Positions 33,680 to 44,981 of a DNA stretch of 64,000 nt are shown here, piece by piece (within the stretch, counting starts at the first letter, position 1; the number at the start of each line of letters is the position of its first letter). The notes below the pieces were generated by a model. It did not search any database. It was not told where the DNA came from and saw only the letters and a list, made by a program, of their open reading frames with translations. The stretch lies in assembly GCA_029204225.1 (NCBI GenBank), contig CM055110.1, positions 1,936,659-2,000,658 of the forward strand. The letters run 5' to 3'. Source of the stretch: Diphasiastrum complanatum (lineage: Eukaryota; Streptophyta; Lycopodiopsida; Lycopodiales; Lycopodiaceae). The position numbers and the translations under genes were made by a program.

Positions 33680-36600
33680 CCCTCAATGATAAAATTACAT
33701 TTTTCTATCCCTAATAGAGCACAAAACCTCTCAAATTTACATCTACCTAATGACTTAGTAAAAATATCTGTCATTTGATCTTCAAATTTACAAAAAACAA
33801 GATCAATAGCTCCATCAAGAATTTTCTCTCAAATAAAATGGTAGTGTATTTCGATGTGCTTGGTTCGAATATGTAAAACTGGATTTTTGACAAGGTGAAT
33901 GCAACTTTAATTATCGCAAGATATAGTAGTCGCGTCCACCTGTGGTTGACCAAAATCCACAAGCAATCTTCGTAACCATACCGCTTCTTGTGTAGCATTG
34001 CTGAGTGCTCGATATTCAGCTTCCGTCAATGATAAGTCTACTATAGGTTGCTTTTTGCTGCTCCATGAAATTGCAGTTGTACCAAAACTGAATGTATGAC
34101 CACTAGTAGATCTTCTGCCATCAATATTACTTGCCCAATCGGCATCTGTATAACCTACCAACATTGGCTACTTCAAACCAAAATTCAATGTTCCTTGAAT
34201 GTATATGAGAATACGTTTAACAGACTTCCAGTGTGCTTGACTAGGATCTTGCATAAATTGACTAACAACACCAACAACATAAGAAATATCAGATTGTGTG
34301 TGTGTCAAATAAATCAAACTACCCACCAGCTTTCTATACAAATAAACATCCACTTTTTCAGATTCATCATATGTCGTAAGCTTCATGTTGACATCCATAG
34401 GTGTACTCAAAGGCTTACAATCTTGCATATTGAACTTATAAAGCAAATCTCGTGCATATTTGCTTTGTGTAAGAAAGACCATGTCTTCCTTTTGCCATAC
34501 TTCAATGCCAAGACAATAGTGCATCAATCCTAGATCACTCATGTCAAAAGCTTTGGAAAGATCTGATTTTATTTCATCAATTAAGCTCTCATTACTTCAT
34601 GTAATAATCAAATCATCCATGTACAACACAATGAACACTATATCTGAATCTTGTCTTAGAATGTAAAGATTAGGACCAACATCACTCTTTATCATTTCCC
34701 TTCGCTTGAAGTGTTCATCAATGCAAGTGTACCACGCCCGTGGTGCTTGCTTCAATCCATAAATGGCTTTGTTGAGCTTACAAACGAGATGCTCTCTCCC
34801 TAGCTCAACAAGTCCTTGAGGTTGTAAGTACACCTCTTCATCCAGCACTCCATTAAGAAAAGCAGATTTAACGTCCATTTGCTGGATCTTCCAACCATAG
34901 AAAGCTGAAATAGCAATGATAGAATGTATAGTTACCATCTTAGCTACGGGTGCGAAGGTTTTTTCAAAATCAATACCTTCCTGCTGCTCAAATCCTCTCA
35001 CAACCAACTGTGCTTTATACTTGTTCAGTTGCCCATCAGCTCCATATTTGAATTTGTATATCCATTTGCAAGTGATAGGCGTCTTACCATCAGGTAGCTC
35101 AACCAAGTTCCACGTCCTATTTTTTGATATAGCTTCCATTTCTGTTTCCATAGCTTCACGCCACTCCTTGTGCTCCTCTGGTGTATCAAAAGTTTTTGAT
35201 TCTTGAGCCTTGAGCACAAAACCCATCAGGGCTAGATTCATCTCTAATCTTGCAAGAGGTTTTCAATTTCTACTTGATCTTATAAGCTCTCCCTGCTCAC
35301 TTGATTCGGGAGTATCTCCCTTATTAGCATCACTTGTTACTGACAAGTACCACTTAGGCACTCTCCTAGGAATCTCATTATTGACTCTGTCTTTTTCCAT
35401 TCTCTCTCCCATATCGACACCAACTTCTTTCTTCACTTGCACTTTAGCTTTATCATCAAAGGGATCAATTGTCAATTTTATTTGGCCATTTTGACCCATC
35501 TCATCGAAAGTAGCATCTCTAAAAACCGCGATCTTTTGTGCATCTATGTCATACATCCTATATGCCTTGGCTCTTTCATCATATCCAAGGAAAATACACT
35601 TAAAAGCTTTTGCATCCAGCTTCTTTTGTTTTTCATCAAGTACATGAGCGTAAGCATCACAACCAAATATTCGTAAATGAGAATGTTTCTTTCCAATAAA
35701 AGCTTCGTAAGGTGTCTTACCCTCCACAAACTTCGTAGGACATCGATTCAAGATATGAGTAGTTGTGTTACATGCTTTTACCCAAAAAGTATTTGGCAAA
35801 CCCTTGCACTTAAGCATTGCCCTAGCCATCTCCGCAATGGATCTGTTTTTCCGTTTTGCAACTCCGTTCTGTTGTGGTGAATAGGGTGTAGTGGTTTGTC
35901 TCTTGATCCCCTGATCCTTGCAGAAATTTATAAACTCTGTTGAAAAATACTCACCGCCACCAAATGATCTGAGGGTCTTACTATAACAACCTGTTTGTTT
36001 TTCAACTAGAGCCTTGAACTCTCTAAACTTGGCAAAAGCATCAGATTTTTTGCTTATGAAATAAATCCAGATATGTCTACTATAGTCATCAATGAATGTA
36101 ATGAAATAATAACAACCACTAATGGACCTAGTTTGTATTGGTCCACACTGATCACTATGAAAAATATCAAGAATGCCATTGGCTCTTCTTGTTCCATCTT
36201 TGGGAAATCTCTCTCTATGTTGTTTTCCCAAAATGCAACCCTCACAAATTTTTCCTTCAAAAGAGATATCAGACAATCCAACAACTAGATTACCTCTTTT
36301 AAGGATTTGCAAGCTTTGAGCACTGATATGACCAAACCTTTGATGCCAAAGATCACTTCGACTATCAACAGTTTTTACCATAGCTTGAGTAAAAGATCTC
36401 GCATTCAATTTGTAGAGTCGATTCCTGTTGACTCTAGCTCCTGTAGCAATCACTTTGTAGTGATTCTTGATGTCTTTGACAAGACATTTGTCATTGTCGA
36501 ACTCAACCTTGAGTTGTTGATCAGCCATCGTTCCAACAAATAGTTTTATTGTTAGCTAAGCCAGGTACATATTGCACATTGCTTATATGCTTTATCTTCT

Positions 36601-36787
36601 TGTTGGCTAACTTCACTAGTACCACTCCAACTCCTTTAACAGATAGCGATTTGCCATCAGCTTGTCTAACTTCACCACCATTGTCAGTTTTCTTGAGTTC
36701 TGAAAACCACTCTTTCCTTGAAGTCATGTGCTTGGATGCACCACTATCAATGTGCCAGGTATCCTTGGCTTCATCACTTGTCATCAA
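33680..36787 (-). pseudogene. pol: Copia pol of J (protease, integrase, RT, RNase H)
   Basis: The protease frame (36787-36521) has WHIDSGASKHMT. A one-base frameshift near 36550 leads to the 421-codon integrase frame (36528-35263) with LWHQRFGHI, CEGCILGK and HSDQCGP. The other two catalytic acids are lost: SFGGGEY where (S/T)D.GGEY is usual, and NGVAKRKNR where AERKNR is usual. RT follows in the same frame with YMDDLIIT and then a TGA. RNase H ([25 protein letters not shown]) ends with TKHIEIHYHF and TDIFTKSLGR. Internal stops include TGA at 34597-34599 and TAA near 33907. Confidence 0.9.
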
Positions 36788-36899
36788 TGTTGTAATAAAA
36801 AATTTTAAACCCTCACCTGTATCATCTTCATATTGATCATCATCGTATTGATGTTGATCAGTATAATTGTCTTCATAATAATAGTCATCAAATTGATGT

Positions 36900-37798
36900 T
36901 AATCAGCATAATTTCATGCTCGCCATTTGTCTTTTCTTTGTTCCATCTCCTTCTGTTTTTTGAAGCATTCACGCTCCTAGTGACCAGGTTTGTTGCAGTA
37001 CCTACAATTTCTAGGTTTATTTTATCTTCAATAGCCGCATCCTTGACCTCTGTCTTGATTCCTATTACCTCGATTTGGACTATCATTGAATTGCTCATGA
37101 AATTGTTGAAATGATCCTCGACTTGAGTTTTCTTCTCTCGATTGATACTTTCCATGGCCAAATCTTCCACCTCGTCCTCTAACTACAAGAGTTTGATCAT
37201 AGCCCGTGTCATTATGATTCAAGTTCTCTTCATGTTGCTCTTCTTGCAAAAGCAATCCACCTAGTTCTTCATAGACTGGAAGATTTTCTCTCGTGGCTAT
37301 ACTCGTCACAAACATCTGATGTGACTCACTCAGACTATTCAATGTCAATTGCACGATCTCACGATCTTGTACTCGCTCTCCAACTGCTGCTCATTGATAA
37401 CGGATCTCTTTGATCTTCAGTATGTGATCGGCAATAGTTGAACCATCATCCATCCGCAATGTATGCAACTTTGTCTTTAGAAATAGTATTCGAGATGTAG
37501 TCGTTTCAAACAATGACTTCAATGTATCCCATGTTTCTTTTGGTCCTTTTGAATCTAAAATATAGGAAATAATTGCATCTCTAACTAATAAGTTGATGAC
37601 ATTTTGGGCTTTTTGGCTTCTCCTATTAAATGCCCGCTGATCTTCTTTAATCACTGGCCTTGTCTCTTCACCTGTCACAATCTCCCATAGCTCCTTTTCC
37701 ATCAAAATGTTCTTCAGTTTGAATTTCCAAACTGCATAGTTGCCGACACCTTCCAATTTGCTTGACTCATTAAGGACACTCTCGCTTAGAGTTGCCAT
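36900..37798 (-). pseudogene. gag: Copia gag of J
   Basis: Starts MATLSESVLNESSKLEGVGN at 37798, closely related in layout to the M gag. The frame holds except for a TGA at 37391-37393 (CGA would restore it) and stops around 36985-37030. There the CCHC knuckle CRYCNKPGH-EREC is hit by TAG in place of the usual tryptophan. An RGRGG basic patch precedes the knuckle. Confidence 0.88.
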
Positions 37799-38648
37799 TA
37801 CTGGATAGATGAGTCTGGATCACAAAATTTATTCACACCACAGAACTGTGAATTTTTGGTTGTAACCTGATATTGGTACAACGTGCAAATGCACGACTGC
37901 TCGGGATTCTCTTTACCTCTGGTGCATCGTTCTGATATTGGTTTTGTTATGTGATATTGGTATGACGAGCGAATGTATGACTGCTCTTGGTTTTCTTTAC
38001 CTCTGAGACGTCGATCCGATATTGGTACGAATATGCTAAATCTGTATGACGCACGGATGTACGACTGCTCAAGATTTTTTCTACCTTTGGTGCGTCGATC
38101 CAATGTTGGTATGGAAAAGATTAAAAATAGAGGGAATAAAAGAACTTTCAGAGAGAATATTCTAGATTTCCCACTTCGGCGCGGCTACTACGCCACCTCT
38201 TCTTTGCAAAGATTTCGAAATGTGTGATCGTTCAAAAGACAGAGATCAGTAATGTTAAAAGTATGAAGCCTTCTAACTCTGAATGGTAGTACTAGACATT
38301 GTCTAGTGTGATTTGCGGTACTCCAAACATACAAATGAGAGATTTCTTGACAAACCTCTCACACAAATAGCACTTTCCACAAAAACTAGGAAGTATTGTA
38401 AAAATCTCCCCCACTCAACATATTTTCAATTTGTCTGATGTTGCCCTGGCCTTTCTGATGCCTCCAAGACTGTGCTTTCGTTCCCCACTGATGATTTTGA
38501 GCTCTAACCCTACAAAATACACCAAAGAAGAATTTCTTCTAGTCATTTTTGTCTCTCAAAGCTTTCACCTCCCGTGAAGGAATTTCTCACTTCGTTGCGG
38601 AGCCTGTGACAAGCTATATCCACTGATCAGACACGCAGGACTATTGCT
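37799..38648 (-). other. Leader of J
   Basis: About 850 bp between primer site and gag without frame. It contains a loose repeat of about 65-70 bp around TCTTTACCTCTG and GATATTGGTA (37870-38110). The same leader recurs at 43280-44030. Confidence 0.7.
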
Positions 38649-38660
38649 GCTCTGATACCA
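38649..38660 (-). promoter_or_regulatory. Primer-binding site of J
   Basis: The minus strand reads TGGTATCAGAGC directly after the 5' LTR, the initiator Met tRNA complement used by most copia elements. Confidence 0.95.
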
Positions 38661-38878
38661 TGTTAATAATTCACTACAAGAAGGCGGAAGAAGAACACGC
38701 ACTGTCACTCTATCACCCTACATCATACAGAATGTAAAATGTACAAATAAACCCTGAACCCTGATAGAGAGAGAAAACCTACGAGTAGACTAATAGACTA
38801 GCCTACAACTATTGACAACTAGTCACAGTTGTCAACATTAATGTGCATCGTAAACAGTAACATCATTGATTTCTAACA
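38661..38878 (-). mobile_element. 5' LTR of J
   Basis: 218 bp, TGTTAGAAATC ... TTATTAACA on the minus strand. Shorter than its partner because of two internal deletions. Confidence 0.92.
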
Positions 38879-38883
38879 AAACC

Positions 38884-39400
38884 AACTTTGGTTCTACATC
38901 TGCTCATCTGATACCTACAGGAGTCACAAACTTAGATAGCCAATTTATTTGAAGAACGTCTAAAACAGGCTTCCAGTTGATCTCCAGCAAAGGGTAACCA
39001 ATCCTATCATAATTTCAAGTTCAGTAACTTGAAGTCATTGAAGACTTGGCCATCTTCAACAACTTCCATGAAATTAGCATTTAGAACAAATCTGCAAAAA
39101 TACATTACTTTTTTGACAATCTACAGAAATACACTATGTTTTCAACAGCTTCAGTTTTTTCACATTTTTTCAAAATGCGACACTTGCATAGTTCAAAAGT
39201 TCAACTGTTTTCAACACCTTCGGCTTTTTCGCACTTTTCCAAAAAATGTGAAGAGAGAAAAAATTCTCAAAGGTCATCTACTTTCATGAGTTAAATCGTT
39301 TTAAAGACATCTTTGCCTTTTTAAGGGCACCTTCGTTTTTGCTAAAAATGCAAAAAATCTCGAAGGTTGTTTCAAATAAAAGAGGAACGTTCCAGCGGCG
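38884..39400. other. Continuation of the sequence interrupted by J, GCGA-rich
   Basis: It picks up after the AAACC duplication. 39095-39370 is rich in TTTTTCGCA and AAATGCGACAC words, like the A LTR (including CTACAGAAATACAC). I see no frame. It is probably part of an LTR. Confidence 0.45.
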
Positions 39401-42114
39401 TCCTCGTCCGCATCAACGACACATCTAACTCTAACATCCATTAACCCTAAGCATTAGCACTAGAATCATTAACACTAAGATCCACAATGAAGATAACTTA
39501 CTCTTTCTCTCTCTCCCTTTCTCTCTCATAAAAAGTATAAGAACATGCAATCCCAATAACAATCAGATCCAACAATTAGCAGATACAATAAAAGCATGAG
39601 AGATGGAGGAAAAGTGATAGAGAGCAAGGACATTCATACATCCATTTCACAAGAGAACCAATCTGCTTTATTGAAATGAAGATATGTACATGTGTAGGAA
39701 ACTCGAGTTGGTCCTTTTTTATAGTAGAGAGGAGGACCCTGGCCTCTGAATTAGTTGGTCCATTTCTGCCTCCCTAATTATCAAAATCTAAAAAAGAGTG
39801 AGAACCCATTCAAATTGGAGAGAAACCCAACTTTATTCAATAACTTGACATTTAGGCCTTGCGACATTAAAACTCCCACAAAAAGACCTAAAGTCCTATT
39901 ATTGACTTTCAACTAATCATATCTCTATGTGATCATCGGGTTGGACTTACACACGCAGGGTGCCAAATTTTTCTCAGTTATTTAGGGTTGTCTAGAGATT
40001 CACAAACCCTCCAACAATGGTACTGCGATGGGTGGCAGTGCCATGCATATTTAAAATTTATTTTGGCTCAAGCCCCCCCCCCCCCCCCCGCCCCCAAAAA
40101 AATATGTTCGGAGGAAGGGTCGGTGACAGAAGATTTTGATGGCATGGCAGTGCCACGCGTTCATTGCCACGCAGTTTGCCACACGAGGGCTGACGGGTCA
40201 AATCTGGTCCCCATCTTATGTGCGTGCAAAATTTCACTACAATACTCCCCCCCATCAGCATGGCCTTCCTTGTGGCCGTATCGAATCTCATGCCTTCAAC
40301 AAGGAAAAAACAAGGGCTACACCCCTTCCTAGAATTGGGAATGTTGGCTATCTTTAACTCCACCAAAAACTCTCTCTCTTTATCTTTCTCAAACAACTTG
40401 CACACAAACTAACGAAGGCAACAATGGGTTCAATGATAGTGTTGAATTCCCACAGATAATGGCGATGATTAGTTTTATCATGCTCTAGTAGGCACGAAAA
40501 TAGTGGCCTCAAGAGATGACATCATGTTCTTGTCTTTTAAGTAACGATAGCTATTTGACTTTTACCTTGCCATAATTCGGGTAGCAATGATGCTACTCCA
40601 ATCATCCTTAGAAACAAAGACAACGATGATTTCTCATGTCTTCATAACTGGCACTCCGATCTTGCTCTTCCATATAAAGGAGCAGTGATGGCTCAGTTAG
40701 CTCTCTCCATTAACAGCAAAGATTTAACAGTAGGGATATTGTTGCAAGCTCTCAATAGCAACGAGGAATGTGCTCAACAGTAGAAAAATTTATTCTATGA
40801 TCTGACAACTAGCTTAGGTAGCTTACTGATGGTTTTATTTAATGTCTGATACTCATAGCAGTGAAGGCAAAGTGGCAGCGTTGGCTCACTCTCAGTGAGG
40901 ATTTTTAGATAGAAGGTTCATTGCCTCTGGCAAGTGAGATGAAAAGTTTCAATAGTAGGTTCCATAGGTAGCAACAATGGATCAGCTCCTTCGTGAGCAG
41001 CGATAGAGGGACCTTCTGGAAGAGCTATTGTTACAGCCCACGCTTGGCAAGCACGAGTTCAATACTTGGAGATGGATCCATTTGAGAAGGTTATGTTCAG
41101 GTTTCATGTCGATGGAAGAACCAAAATAGATCCTCCACTTCCCCGTGCTTTATTGGAAATGTTTTCATCATGGCGTCACATGCCTGCACTGCACTGTGAG
41201 CGACGTCCCTGATAGCTCACTTTCCTCTATCCTTAAACATGTCAGACTTCAATTCCGATGATCATGTCCTAGCTATGAGATGATACAAATAATCAAAGAA
41301 CCATTATATCAACGTTTCCAGTTTGTGGTTCAAAATATTGGAGATATCAATATTTTTGAGCATGATAATGTAATCTACGAAAGATTTTTCGTGGAGACTT
41401 TGAGCGAAGGAGATATCATCACTCTATGCAAGCATTTCATTCACTCGATGTTTTTTGGAAATAAATGTCTAATCAGAACATCAATTGTTATTTCCAATGA
41501 TGATCAATCAAAGCATATTAGTCCCTAAATTGGGAATTGATCATGACAATGATTTTTTCATATGGGATCTGAATACTTCAAATTCAAGATTAATGGTTAT
41601 CATCGAAGCATTTGGATTGAGCAACAAAGTGACTATCAAATAGCATGACAAAATCTTCAGTCTAGCACAGCCAAATGCAATGCTAAAAAATGATCCTAAA
41701 GGAATTGGATAGATCATCCAATTGTCAAAGAAGAAGACAAACGAGGATATTGCAATTTGATTGTCAAAAAGCAATATGGTGTTTCATCCATCTCTTCTTT
41801 GGCCATCTTTTCTCCTTCATGGGAACAAGGATTACAATCTGAAGCTAACAAAATGGATTCAATTCGACAGCTTTGGGTTTGTAATGAGACAATAATTCTG
41901 TGGACGACACATCCTCATCAATCCTAACTACTTAACCAAGGCGATCCAGCTGATCAGACAAGTGTCTTCATTTTAGTGCTTATCAATGCATCAGAATATC
42001 CATTGTAAGCTTTGTAGGCCCAAAAGGAGCTATTAGCCTCAAGAAAAGGCGGTTCTCTCTTTAGGCCCTCCAAAGTAATTAATAAGGATAATAGGCCAAC
42101 AAGGGCCCAATGTA
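39401..42114. other. Unclassified mosaic, no supported gene
   Basis: 39480-40010 looks like an LTR or promoter region (CT-rich tract, CACGCAGGGTGCCA resembling the end of the 45525-46341 insert). 40031-40154 has imperfect inverted repeats around a poly-C run (40073-40102). 40405-40058 holds a 115-codon minus frame with no domain I know, partly translated poly-C. 40400-42000 has only short frames. Confidence 0.4.
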
Positions 42115-42480
42115 GTTTAAATAATACTTAACAAGCGCTAATTATCTCTCAAGATAGTTAAGTTAAGTTAGTAATAGCATTGTCTATAACTAGGCAAGAG
42201 ACATCATTTTGAAAATCTTTTGGCTCATTTGCAAGTGAGAGCTTCTAGCTTCCTTGTGAATGTGAGCCATAGGGATCTCCATTGCTAGGTCTCATGTGCC
42301 TTATCTACATGAATCCATGCTCATCTACATTACTTTGTACTCTTTATTTCATTTCTATTGTGATTCTATGGAAATCTTTGTGTTTCTAGCTTTCTATGGA
42401 TATGCTATCTTGAATGCTTTGCACTTTTCTTGCTCTTAGCTTTTCTTCCATTGTGATTGCTATTTGCTTAGATTTGACAC
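42115..42480 (+). mobile_element. LTR fragment of the H family
   Basis: Matches about 24345-24715 with scattered differences. Cut before the primer-site end. Directly followed by a gag fragment of the R family rather than by its own leader. Confidence 0.65.
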
Positions 42481-42534
42481 ATGACACACGAACCCATGTT
42501 CATGGTGTTGAAGCATCACATGCCAAAACACATT

Positions 42535-43270
42535 TGAATGGAGCTTTTGCCACTCATGGAGCTCATCTTGAGAAGAGAACACCCAAGTTGGATCTACCTG
42601 TAGTTCGGACCCTCAAAGATTCTTGCAAATCTTTGAGAATGCGTGTGACATTTATGGCGAAACATCTCCTGACGCTATGGTCCAATTGTTTTCTATGATC
42701 ATGATCGCTAAGGCACATGACTGGTTTTTTAACCTCGATCATGAAGATAAGACAGACTGGTCTAATTTAAAAGAATCTTTTATCTCACGTTTCAAGCCCT
42801 TTCATCTGATAGAGAGTCCTTTTTGTCAAATTGAGTAACATGAAGATGGCAAAAGATAAATGCATACGAGACTATATTGAGCATTTCAAGCGCTTAAAAA
42901 GTCAAGTACAAGAACAGCCCACCAAACAGATGCTCATCATCTTGTTTTTAGTTGGCCTTCCAAGATGGATTCAACACGAGCTTAAATCCAATGACGAATA
43001 TACGAGCCTAAAGTTAGCTATGTATGATGCCATCAAGGAAGAAGATGAAGAATCTGATGTTGACAAACCTATGGAACACAAATCGCATCGTGCAACCCAT
43101 GAGTTGAAGCTGATTGAGGATACCCAATATCAACTTTGGAAATCTCAGTTGGAGTTGTTTAATAAACAACACCAACTACAAATGGAGAAACTCACCAATG
43201 AGTTTCAAACTACCCTGAATTCTATCCAACGTAATATGCATAGTCAGCCAAACTCTGCACAAAAATTTTC
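42535..43270 (+). pseudogene. Gypsy gag fragment of the R family
   Basis: Colinear with R about 17450-18175. Successive frames give THGAHLEKRTPKLDLP, AHDWFFNLDHEDKTDWSNL and KDKCIRDYIEHFKRLKSQV. At the site where R has TGA after the FK codons this copy reads FKRLKSQ, so it keeps the original arginine. Frameshifts lie near 42600 and 42830. It stops before the zinc knuckle, at a join with J-family leader. Confidence 0.82.
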
Positions 43271-44303
43271 TTGACTCATTTAGGACACTCTCGCTTAGAC
43301 TTGCCATTATTGGATAGATGAGTCTGGATCACAAAATCTATCACACCACATAACTGTATATTTTTGGTTGTACACCTGATATTGGTCTGATGCGTGAGTG
43401 TACGATTGTTTGAGATTCTCTTTAGCTCACGCACGTGGATCCGATATTGTACTGATGCGATATCGGTATGACGTGTGAATGTACGACCTCTCTTGGTTTT
43501 CTTTACCTCTGGTGCATCGATCCGAACGGACAAGATAAAAAGTATGAAGCCTCCTAACTCTGAGTGGCAGTACTAGACACTGTCTAGTGTGATTTGTGGC
43601 ACCCAAACAAACAAATGAGAGATTTCTTGGCAAACCTCTCACACAAATGGCACTTTTCACAACAACTAGAAAGTATTGTAAAAATCTCTCCCACTCAATA
43701 GAAATTCAATCTCTCTGATTCTGCCCTGGCCTTTCTGATGCCTCCGAGACTGTGCTTTTCACAATAACTAGGAAGTATTGTAAAAGTCTCTCCACAAAAA
43801 CAGATTTTCAATCTGTTTGATGCTCCCCTGGCCTTTCTGATGCCTCCGAGACTATATCTTCGTTCCCCATCGATGATTTTGAGCTCCAAACCTGCAAAAT
43901 GCACCAAATAAGGATTTCTTCCAGGCATTTTTGTCTCTCCAAGCTTTCACCTCCCGTAAAGGACTTTCTCACTTCATTGCGGAGCCTGTGACAAGCTGTA
44001 TCTACTAATCAGGCACGCAAGACTATCGCAGCTCTGATACCATGTCAATAATCAGATATGCAACATCAAGCATTCACCATAAGCAATCACCAAAGAAGGC
44101 GGAATAAGAACACGCACTATCACTCTATCACACTATAGCATACTGAATGTGAAATGTACAAATGAACTCTGAACCATGATAGAGAGAGAAAACCTACGAG
44201 TAGACTAATAGACTAGCCTACGACTAATGACAGCTGGTAACAATTGTCAACATTAATGTACATCGTAAACAGTAACAATGAAGTTTATCATTGATTTCTA
44301 ATA
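43271..44303 (-). mobile_element. 5' end fragment of a second J-family copia
   Basis: Matches J from the first bases of gag (TTGACTCATT... near 37770) through leader and primer site to the outer LTR end. The LTR is 44043-44303 and the TGGTATCAGAGC primer site is 44042-44031 on the minus strand. Everything from gag onward is missing. The LTR end reads TATTAGAA instead of TGTTAGAA. Confidence 0.88.
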
Positions 44304-44825
44304 TGGCTAAAGCAAAAACACTTGCAGGAATAGGAAAGCAGGACAAAGATGGAAAAATAACTAGAGGCTTTGCACGGTTGCACAAGTACAAGAGGTAAAA
44401 TCCCTATAAGAATTTTTTTCTATTTGGGCAATTGATATCTTCTACAACACACTAAATGTTCAGAAATTGATGCTGCAATTATATTTGAGATATTCCAACT
44501 TACAACGATATAAAAAATACCATCTTCCTACCAACGATTCAGGTTCGACAAATTTAACTACTTGAGAAAAAAAGAAGAGTATAGAGCAAAAGAAAACAAA
44601 TCTTACACGATCATTTATAGGATACAGCCTTATGGTCATTTATAACAGACAACCTATGTTGCAAGATTCAGACGTAGTCATGCTTGAGGAAAGAGTGAGA
44701 TAGCTTATTCCGCTGCGCACGAACATTTTTCATTCGATTTTGTTTCTTTTCGAGTTTCAAGTTCGCTTCTTTTTGTGTTCATTTTCTTTTCTAGCTATCT
44801 TTGTTTCACGCCCCTCTTTCCAACA
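44304..44825 (+). mobile_element. 5' LTR end of element E, left part truncated
   Basis: Ends CCAACA directly before the primer site. Its first 340 bp (44306-44645) are duplicated at 50281-50622, downstream of the 3' LTR start of E. That is where the matching part of the 3' LTR would be if the LTR is about 1.9 kb. The last 180 bp show at most faint similarity to 50623-50800. The left end is cut by the J-family fragment. Confidence 0.5.
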
Positions 44826-44837
44826 TGGTATCAGAGC
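44826..44837 (+). promoter_or_regulatory. Primer-binding site of E
   Basis: TGGTATCAGAGC follows the CCAACA LTR end without a gap. Confidence 0.95.
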
Positions 44838-44981
44838 TATTTTTTGTAGCCTGATAAGCTTCCACAGTAACAAGACTCTACTAGCCGATAGAGTAACTGT
44901 CTTCTCGTTCTGTGATTTAGCACCAAATTTTCATACTTAAGTCATTAATAGTTATTCCTATCACCTAGACTAATCTTCCAC

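Larger units (their letters stand above)
33414..38878 (-). mobile_element. Element J: complete copia retrotransposon
   Basis: A 5465-bp element bounded by LTRs (33414-33675 and 38661-38878) starting TGTTAGAA on the minus strand. Perfect 5-bp target duplications AAACC lie at 33409-33413 and 38879-38883. Primer site, gag, protease, integrase, RT, RNase H and polypurine tract are in standard order. It is coding-inactive through stops and frameshifts. The 5' LTR lacks about 36 and 10 bases present in the 3' LTR. Confidence 0.95.

Noticed and set aside
40058-40405. 115-codon minus-strand frame
   Set aside because: Its C-terminus is translated poly-C/G, no domain is recognisable, and opposite-strand frames are equally open.
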